This document shows, in pieces, positions 33,950 to 39,211 of a DNA stretch of 39,211 nt. The DNA comes from Methanoregula sp. UBA154 (GTDB lineage: Archaea > Halobacteriota > Methanomicrobia > Methanomicrobiales > Methanospirillaceae). The stretch lies in the NCBI GenBank assembly GCA_002502245.1, contig DAPW01000030.1:35155-74365 (forward strand), given 5' to 3'. The first letter of the stretch is position 1. Each line of letters begins with the position of its first letter. The notes beneath the pieces are model-generated. The model worked only from the letters and a program-made list of their open reading frames with translations. It ran no database searches and was not told the origin of the DNA. A program made the position numbers and the translations under genes.

Positions 33950-34387
33950 AAGTGGCCGGCTGCGTGCCCGGCCCGGCTGTCCGGCACGTTGTACCTGTGC
34001 GACCCCCTGCCTGCCAAAAGCGCCACACGATCAATAGCACACGTCGTAAAATCAGCGAAAATACGGTAAAAACCGGAGCAGGGATGGAGGGGGTCGGGCA
34101 GGTACATCTGTAAAAATCTCCAGGCAGGATCTCATGAAAAATCCCGTTTTTCCTTGAGTGATCCCATTCTGGATCCCGGTCCAGCTCCCGGCCAAAGCAC
34201 ACACGACCCCCTCCCGCTCCCGTGCGGGAAGGCGGGGGCACTGGGGCGGGGAGCCCTCCCGGATCCTTTGAGATTTTTTTCTGTGCCGGGTGAAGAACCC
34301 TTTCGGATTCATCTCCCGTCCGGTTCCTGCGGAAAGACCGCTGGACAAAACTCACCTTTTTAATTCCCTCCCGCCAATGCATAAACA
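33950..34387. other. Gene-free stretch upstream of DUF424
   Basis: Nearly 440 bases without a credible gene. A G/C-rich segment at about 34205-34262 can fold on itself (CTCCCGCTCCCG against CGGGAAGGCGGGG). A TATA-like CTTTTTAATT at 34356-34365 lies about 27 bases before the next ATG, predicting a leaderless transcript. Confidence 0.45.
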
Positions 34388-34681
34388 ATGTTTTTAAAGG
34401 TCCATTGCTCGCGGGAGACGGGAGACGTTGTTGCAGTCTGTGACCGGGAACTGCTGAACACGACGATATGTCATGAAAAACTCTCGCTCACCATCACGGA
34501 TTCATTTTATGGCACTACCCCCGCCACCGAGAGCGAGGTAAGGGAAGCGCTGAAACGCGCCGGCAACATCAACCTCATCGGCGAGCGCTCGGTAAACATT
34601 GCCATTGAAATGGGCCTTATTGCACAGTCCGGCTGCATGATGATTGGAAAAGTGCCCCACGCACAGATCTACCAGTTATGA
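34388..34681 (+). CDS. DUF424 family protein
   Basis: A 97-residue archaeal protein of the DUF424 family, function unknown. Recognisable features are the opening VHCSRETGDVVAVCDRELL and the segment AGNINLIGERSVNIAIEMG. The family is widespread in archaea and is frequently beside translation or ribosome-assembly genes, as here. Its stop overlaps the start of nmd3 (ATGA), and a TATA-like element 27 bases upstream suggests that it heads the operon with a leaderless message. Confidence 0.88.
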   Translation: MFLKVHCSRETGDVVAVCDRELLNTTICHEKLSLTITDSFYGTTPATESEVREALKRAGNINLIGERSVNIAIEMGLIAQSGCMMIGKVPHAQIYQL

Positions 34682-35724
34682 AAAAGAATATTACAGGTAA
34701 TTTCTGCCCGAAATGCGGGGAACCCTCGGAGACTGCCGGTCTGTGCAGCCAGTGCAGGATTGGCAGCACCCCCTGGTTCACGTGTGACCAACGCGTAAAA
34801 AGCACCAACTGTCCCAGCTGCGGTGCCATAAAAGTGGTGAATACCTGGACAGATTCGACGGTAGAACGAGCAGACCTTGGTCCTGAAATAGCAAAATCAG
34901 CCGTGCATTTTCACAAGGATGTGAAAAAAACCTCCATAGAGGTCACTATCCGGGACCTTACCCTGAACCGGTCGCGTGCAGCACTCGTTCTCCGTGGTGT
35001 CCTGTACAACAAACCCGTTGAAGGGAACTGCACGGTTGAGATCCTCTGGCACAAGGAACAGTGCGATCGCTGCAACCGGATCAGCGGGAGTTACTATGAA
35101 GGGATCGTGCAGGTGCGCGCGGAGGGGCGGATACCCAGCACGTTCGAGATCCAGACCGCGGCCTCGATTGCCCAGCAGATCGAGGACACCCTGCAGGCCG
35201 GCGGGGAACGGCTCTCGTTCATCTCGGACATAAACGAGATCCATGATGGCATCGATATCATCATCGGGTCGCAGCACATCGGGCTGCTTATCTCGCAGGG
35301 AATCATTGCCCAGCTGGGCGGGCGGTACACGACACACCCGAAACTGGTCGGGGAAAAGAACGGCAGGCAGCTCTATAGGGTTACCTACTCGGTCCGTCTC
35401 CCGCGGTTCCAGAAAAATGATGTTATTAAAGTCAGGAACCGGTACTACGAGGTCCAGCGGGTGGAGTCCCACCACCTCCAGGCTACTGACCTCACTGACG
35501 GGATCCCGAAATCGATCCGGGAAGATGATGTCGAGAAGATCATCGGCAATTCACGGAACGCGGAGCCGGGCCTCGTGGTTTTTGCAGACGGGAAAAATAT
35601 GGGCATCCTGGACCCGGTCAGCAGCCGTACACAGGAATACCCGCAGCTGAAATGGCTGGAAGCCCGGGCCGGTGACCACCTCCGGCTGCTGCGCGACGGC
35701 GAGCAGATGGTCTTTGTCAGGTAG
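34678..35724 (+). CDS. Archaeal NMD3 homologue
   Basis: A 348-residue protein of the NMD3 family; the eukaryotic member is the export adaptor of the large ribosomal subunit. Four N-terminal zinc pairs or near pairs are visible (CPKCG, CSQCR, CPSCG, later CDRCNR), followed by the SPT5/eIF5A-like region with HLQATDL and a C-terminal beta domain (VVFADGKNMGILDP). The archaeal role in 50S maturation is inferred. It overlaps DUF424 and is followed after three bases by the Taw2-like gene. Confidence 0.9.
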   Translation: MKKNITGNFCPKCGEPSETAGLCSQCRIGSTPWFTCDQRVKSTNCPSCGAIKVVNTWTDSTVERADLGPEIAKSAVHFHKDVKKTSIEVTIRDLTLNRSRAALVLRGVLYNKPVEGNCTVEILWHKEQCDRCNRISGSYYEGIVQVRAEGRIPSTFEIQTAASIAQQIEDTLQAGGERLSFISDINEIHDGIDIIIGSQHIGLLISQGIIAQLGGRYTTHPKLVGEKNGRQLYRVTYSVRLPRFQKNDVIKVRNRYYEVQRVESHHLQATDLTDGIPKSIREDDVEKIIGNSRNAEPGLVVFADGKNMGILDPVSSRTQEYPQLKWLEARAGDHLRLLRDGEQMVFVR

Positions 35725-35727
35725 CGC

Positions 35728-36606
35728 ATGCGGGTACGGGCGGTCCGGAAAGATAAGGCCGAAGAACTTCGCACCGCCGGCTGGGTTGACAGGACGCGGG
35801 GCCCTTTTGCGGATGGAGAGATCCTCTGGGTTCCGGTCATTGCATCCGAGCCCTGCGACCGTGAACTTCCCGAGAGGAGACGCTACAGCGGGCGGGGGTA
35901 TTCCATGCTCGGGGAGATTGCGGTCATTCATGGAAAAAAACCCACCCCGTATGAGATCAACGCAATCGCCGCTTTTTGTCGCCCGCGCGGGATCCTGTGG
36001 ATCAGATCCCTGCAGGACATTACGCGGACACCGGATACGGAGATTCTCTGGGGGAGCGGCGGGGAGGTCTGCCACCGGGAAGCCAAGTTTGTGTATATCC
36101 TCGATCCGGAAAAAGTGATGTTCTCGACGGGCAACCGCGAGGAGAAAGCCCGGATCTCCCGCCTGGTCGGAAACAGTCCCCGTCCCGTGAGGATTGCCGA
36201 CATGTTTGCCGGCATCGGCTATTTTTCCCTGCCGCTTGCGGGAGCGGGCGCCGATGTCCATGCCATGGAAATTAACCCCGTTGCATTCGGGTACCTGGTC
36301 AGGTCTATCGAGGCAAACAACCTGTCCGGCCGGATCACGCCATCACTCGGGGACTGCCGCCGGCTCCTCTCCGGAACCTATGACCGGATCGTGATGGGAC
36401 ATTTCGATGCGGTCACCATGCTTCCCGATGCGCTGCGCCATGCGGCTCCCGGAACTGTTATCCATGTCCACAGTATTGGGCCGGTGGAAGATCAGGTACG
36501 GGAACATGTTGAGAGCGCAGGTTTTTCTGCCACTATCCATGTACATACAGTGAAGAAATACCGGCCGCATGCATGGCATATGGTCCAGGATGTGTATCTC
36601 GCATGA
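35728..36606 (+). CDS. Trm5/TYW2-family tRNA-modifying enzyme, Taw2-like
   Basis: A 292-residue class I SAM-binding protein of the Trm5/TYW2 group acting at tRNA-Phe position 37. The SAM loop DMFAGIGYFSLP is near residue 157, with VHAMEINPVAF and GDCRRLL after it. Instead of the Trm5 NLP-type motif it has DRIVMGHFDAVTMLP followed by GTVIHVHSI, which resembles TYW2/Taw2 enzymes that transfer the 3-amino-3-carboxypropyl group of SAM in wyosine synthesis. A Trm5 methyltransferase cannot be fully excluded. The stop overlaps the coaBC start. Confidence 0.8.
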   Translation: MRVRAVRKDKAEELRTAGWVDRTRGPFADGEILWVPVIASEPCDRELPERRRYSGRGYSMLGEIAVIHGKKPTPYEINAIAAFCRPRGILWIRSLQDITRTPDTEILWGSGGEVCHREAKFVYILDPEKVMFSTGNREEKARISRLVGNSPRPVRIADMFAGIGYFSLPLAGAGADVHAMEINPVAFGYLVRSIEANNLSGRITPSLGDCRRLLSGTYDRIVMGHFDAVTMLPDALRHAAPGTVIHVHSIGPVEDQVREHVESAGFSATIHVHTVKKYRPHAWHMVQDVYLA

Positions 36607-37754
36607 CCACGGTTCAGACACTTGTCGGAAAACAGGTCGTTATCGCAGTCACCGGGAGTATCGCCGCAGTCGAGGTCGTCAGGCTGATCCACTCCCTGCG
36701 CCGGTGCGGTGCCGTTGTCCAGGTGGTCATGAGTGACGCCGCGACCGGCATCATCACCCCGGACTCCCTGACGTATGCCTGCGGGAGACCTGCGCTCACC
36801 CGTATCTCCGGCATGGTCGAGCATGTCGCGTACTGCGGGGACGGGGGCTCTGCCGACCTGCTGCTCATCGCACCATGCACCGCGAACACGATCAGCAAGA
36901 TCGCGTGCGGTATCGATGACACCCCCGTGACCACCTTTGCCACAACAGCGCTTGGGAGCGGCATGCCGGTCCTTATCGTCCCGGCAATGCACCACAGCAT
37001 GTACCGTCACCCGGCCATATGCGCGAACCTGGAGCGCCTCAGGACATGGGGTATCCAGGTCATCGATCCACGGATTGAGGAAGGAAAAGCGAAGATCGCG
37101 GACAATGAAACGATTGTTCTCTGGTGCGAGCGGATGATCCTTGGCCATTCGCTGAAAGGCAGGCGGGTCCTGATCACCAGTGGTTCCTGCCGTGAGCCGG
37201 TGGATGATGTGCGGGTGCTGACAACCCGGTCAACCGGCCTGATAGGGCGGGCACTTGCACTCGCGGCATTCCGGCTTGGGGCCAATGTCACGGTCGTCCA
37301 CCGCGATGAATTCCCCTGCGTACACAACGTGCCGGCCGATACCGCTGCTGATATGCGGGACGCTGTCCACCGCTGTTTTTCAGACGGGGGGGCTGATATC
37401 TACATCAGTGCAGCGGCGATATCGGACTATGCCCCGAAGCGGTACAACGGGAAGATCCCGAGCGGGAAGAACGTCAGAATCGATCTTGAACCCCTGCCAA
37501 AACTGCTTGAAGACGTGATTCGTCAATGGGCTCCATTCACCGTAGCGTTCAAGCTGGGAGCAGCGCCGGAAGAGCAGTCGGAACGGATGCTGGATATGGG
37601 CGTCAGAATGGTCCTGATGAATTCCCCCGAAACCATGGGCAGCCGGGAAGGGGAATACACGCTCCTCTCAGCGGGAGGACGCAAAGAACTGAAGGGATCA
37701 AAGGATGCGGTTGCCCACGCATTCTGGAACGTGATCGCGGACCTGAAAACCTGA
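36603..37754 (+). CDS. coaBC: Bifunctional phosphopantothenoylcysteine decarboxylase / phosphopantothenate-cysteine ligase
   Basis: A 383-residue enzyme for two steps of coenzyme A synthesis. The N-terminal flavoprotein (CoaC) half shows VTGSIAAVEVVRL, LLIAPCTANTISKIACGI and the PAMHHSMY active-site segment, a variant of PAMN. The C-terminal ligase (CoaB) half shows ITSGSCREPVDDVR, ISAAAISDYAP, GKIPSGK and VAFKLGA. The start at 36603 gives an ATGA overlap with the Taw2-like gene; an upstream in-frame start lies within that gene. A T-run near 37781 follows the stop. Confidence 0.95.
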   Translation: MTTVQTLVGKQVVIAVTGSIAAVEVVRLIHSLRRCGAVVQVVMSDAATGIITPDSLTYACGRPALTRISGMVEHVAYCGDGGSADLLLIAPCTANTISKIACGIDDTPVTTFATTALGSGMPVLIVPAMHHSMYRHPAICANLERLRTWGIQVIDPRIEEGKAKIADNETIVLWCERMILGHSLKGRRVLITSGSCREPVDDVRVLTTRSTGLIGRALALAAFRLGANVTVVHRDEFPCVHNVPADTAADMRDAVHRCFSDGGADIYISAAAISDYAPKRYNGKIPSGKNVRIDLEPLPKLLEDVIRQWAPFTVAFKLGAAPEEQSERMLDMGVRMVLMNSPETMGSREGEYTLLSAGGRKELKGSKDAVAHAFWNVIADLKT

Positions 37755-37856
37755 CAGCCCCACCCATGATCTCAGCAGGGGTTTTTTCCTCCTTTTCGGT
37801 TAAATAGCGAGTATTCATGTATCAGAAAACATTGAATGCCCGGAATTGTTTGGATA

Positions 37857-37866
37857 TTTTTATATG
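37857..37866 (+). promoter_or_regulatory. TATA box of the HAMP/roadblock operon
   Basis: TTTTTATATG centres about 27 bases before the ATG at 37889. Archaeal transcription starts about 25 bases after the TATA centre, so the message should begin at or next to this codon (leaderless). This favours 37889 over the ATG at 37898. Confidence 0.6.
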
Positions 37867-37888
37867 GTGTTTATGTAAATACTGATAC

Positions 37889-38317
37889 ATGTGTGCCATG
37901 AAACGGACTGAGATCAAACCTGCCGCCCGTGGTTTCAGTATACCGATCCCCATATTCTACAAGCTCATGGTGAGCATGCTCTTTGTCGCAACATTACCCA
38001 TGATCCTTCTGGGCATCGTTATGATGGGGGATAAGAACAGCATTTTCAGCAACATCGGTCTGACCAACAGTATCGTTATTATTACCCTGGTGACGCTCTC
38101 GGTTGTTGTCATGTGGAGCTTCTTCCTTGCCAGCAGCATAACAACCCCCATTGTCAGACTCTCAAAAATCGCCACGAACATGAGCACCGGCGATCTGCAG
38201 AACCCCGAGATCGAACTCCTCAGCAATGATGAGATCGGGGAACTCCAGACCGCGTTCAACCGCATGGTCAACACCTATAAAATCCTTGACACGCTCTCGA
38301 AGGAAGACATCGAGTGA
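37889..38317 (+). CDS. Membrane protein with HAMP domain and no output domain
   Basis: A 142-residue protein with two transmembrane helices (about 25-46 and 57-83), only about ten residues between them, and a HAMP domain (about 82-134, ITTPIVRLSKIATNMSTGDL ... NDEIGELQTAFNRM). It has no sensor domain outside and no kinase or methyl-accepting domain inside, so it must pass its signal to another protein. The next two genes, a roadblock/LC7 protein and a partial unknown, are the obvious partners. The start follows from the TATA position. Confidence 0.82.
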   Translation: MCAMKRTEIKPAARGFSIPIPIFYKLMVSMLFVATLPMILLGIVMMGDKNSIFSNIGLTNSIVIITLVTLSVVVMWSFFLASSITTPIVRLSKIATNMSTGDLQNPEIELLSNDEIGELQTAFNRMVNTYKILDTLSKEDIE

Positions 38318-38377
38318 TCATCTGACGAAATACCGAGAAATTACAGGAACGAATGTTCGTATGACCGGGGATTACGG

Positions 38378-38725
38378 ATGCTGAAACAGATCCTGAGCAG
38401 ATTTCTTATTTTGAATGACGTCCAGGCTGCTATCCTTATTCAGGAGAACGGGGAAATCATCCAGAGCATGAAATCCGGCATCATCATGAACGAGGATATC
38501 CGGCAGGCCATGGCAACCATCATGCTCGATTCAAAAAAAACTGCTGCACAGTTTGGGAATACGGGTCTTTCCATGGTTTTTGTGGAATTCTCCGACTATC
38601 TCCTGATCCTCGGGCCCGTGATGGAGGAGTTTTATCTGGTTATCATTGCAAAAAACACCGCAAATATCGGGCAGATTACGTATGAGATGAAAAAGAACCA
38701 GGATGCGATCGTGTCACTCATATGA
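38378..38725 (+). CDS. Roadblock/LC7 domain protein
   Basis: A 115-residue single-domain protein of the roadblock/LC7 superfamily. The fold pattern is visible: helix MLKQILSRFLILNDVQAAIL, strand ILIQENGEIIQS, helix EDIRQAMATIMLDS, then strands SMVFVEFSDYLLILGPVM and YLVIIAKNTANIGQI and a final helix. Such proteins regulate small GTPases (as MglB does MglA) or act as scaffolds. No GTPase is in the window. The stop overlaps the start of the next gene (ATGA). Confidence 0.82.
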   Translation: MLKQILSRFLILNDVQAAILIQENGEIIQSMKSGIIMNEDIRQAMATIMLDSKKTAAQFGNTGLSMVFVEFSDYLLILGPVMEEFYLVIIAKNTANIGQITYEMKKNQDAIVSLI

Positions 38726-39211
38726 TCAACCAGTTGCCGGAGGGAAAAAGCATAGGCTGGATGCAGGCACCGCCGGAATGGATATTCACCCACACGGTCA
38801 GGTTCGTTGGTATTGTCCGGGTGGTCATCCAGGATGGCGAGGGATTCATCCTCATCAGGAAAGGAAAACCCCTGGTGTATTATTTCAAGCATGGCCGCAT
38901 CGAACTCGTCGGGAGCGGGGCACTGGATTATTTCAATTCCCATCCAATCATAGAATTCAACCTTTGTAAATACACTCCGGAAGAGTTCTCCCTTGCATTA
39001 AAAGTCTGTAATATTGAAGAAGCCCGCCCGGAACCAGACGGCGGGCAGGAGCAGGTCCCGGTCAGGCCGGCCGCAGAAATTCCGGCATCACCGGTGAAGG
39101 ACCCGGGGGTGGATCTGCCCGGGAAACCTGGTGCAGGATTAAGGAAAAAACCTGAACCGATCAGGGAGACAACCAGACAGATCCGGGAGACCACTGAACC
39201 GATCAGGCGGA
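38722..39211 (+). CDS. Partial gene, possible DUF4388-like adaptor with charged linker
   Basis: The first 163 residues of a gene that runs past the window end. It starts at the ATGA overlap with the roadblock gene. The N-terminal part (GIVRVVIQDGEGFILIRKGK, then YYFKHGRIELVGSGALDYF) resembles DUF4388-type domains, with a repeated strand-loop-strand and Y-F-x-x-G-x-I element, that are linked to bacterial and archaeal signalling. From about residue 100 it becomes Pro/Glu/Arg rich with short repeats (EPIRETTRQIRETTEPIR). Identity is uncertain because the C-terminus is missing. Confidence 0.6.
   Translation, partial: MINQLPEGKSIGWMQAPPEWIFTHTVRFVGIVRVVIQDGEGFILIRKGKPLVYYFKHGRIELVGSGALDYFNSHPIIEFNLCKYTPEEFSLALKVCNIEEARPEPDGGQEQVPVRPAAEIPASPVKDPGVDLPGKPGAGLRKKPEPIRETTRQIRETTEPIRR

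Overview
The window is archaeal and comes from a hydrogenotrophic-type methanogen, most likely a member of the Methanomicrobiales (Methanoregula-like). The support is archaeal information-processing genes (TBP, RfcS, MCM, an RPA-associated protein, aLhr, NMD3, a Taw2-like enzyme), two methanogen-linked genes (methanogenesis marker 8 / DUF2099 and an MptD-type dihydroneopterin aldolase for methanopterin), surface proteins with the DUF3821-type fold common in Methanomicrobiales, TATA-box promoters, and tightly overlapping ATGA gene junctions. The order-level placement is inference from gene content; no rRNA is present.

Layout, left to right. 1-4.7 kb: thiC, then a four-gene overlapping operon (radical SAM activase with no standard start codon, UPF0200 kinase-like protein, TIM-barrel isomerase-like protein, RNase Z). 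4.9-7.4 kb: an S1-OB-DHH RecJ-like nuclease and two small genes. 8.0-10.2 kb: a small lipoprotein abutting adenine deaminase. 10.9-13.9 kb, minus strand: a solitary Cas6b-like protein behind a lipoprotein, then a DUF1624 acetyltransferase-like membrane protein. 14.0-15.3 kb: methanogenesis marker 8 and MscL. 15.5-17.15 kb: a degraded integrated element at the 3' end of tRNA-Leu(CAG), holding a frameshifted integrase and a small secreted Cys-rich protein, bounded by a copy of the tRNA 3' end. 17.2-20.9 kb: two paralogous acyl-CoA synthetases, one with an N-terminal ribbon-helix-helix DNA-binding domain and an inverted repeat around its promoter. 21.0-21.6 kb: TBP. 22.2-26.4 kb: operon RPA-associated protein, phosphoesterase, aLhr helicase. 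27.4-29.1 kb: two surface proteins. 29.2-33.5 kb: RfcS, MCM, MptD, TatD-like hydrolase. 34.4-37.8 kb: DUF424, NMD3, Taw2-like, CoaBC, mostly translationally coupled. 37.9 kb to the end: HAMP membrane protein, roadblock/LC7 protein and a partial gene, a likely signalling operon.

Five long gene-free gaps (10.2-10.9, 12.6-13.2, 21.6-22.2, 26.4-27.4 and 33.5-34.4 kb) hold diverged copies of one GC-rich multi-hairpin repeat family. The best copy (26707-27200) is bounded by 15-bp inverted repeats with one mismatch and looks like a non-autonomous mobile element or a structured-RNA repeat.

The most notable signals are the RHH-acyl-CoA synthetase fusion with an operator-like inverted repeat around its own TATA box, the dispersed hairpin repeat, the tRNA-Leu element remnant, and the orphan Cas6b gene without any CRISPR array in view.
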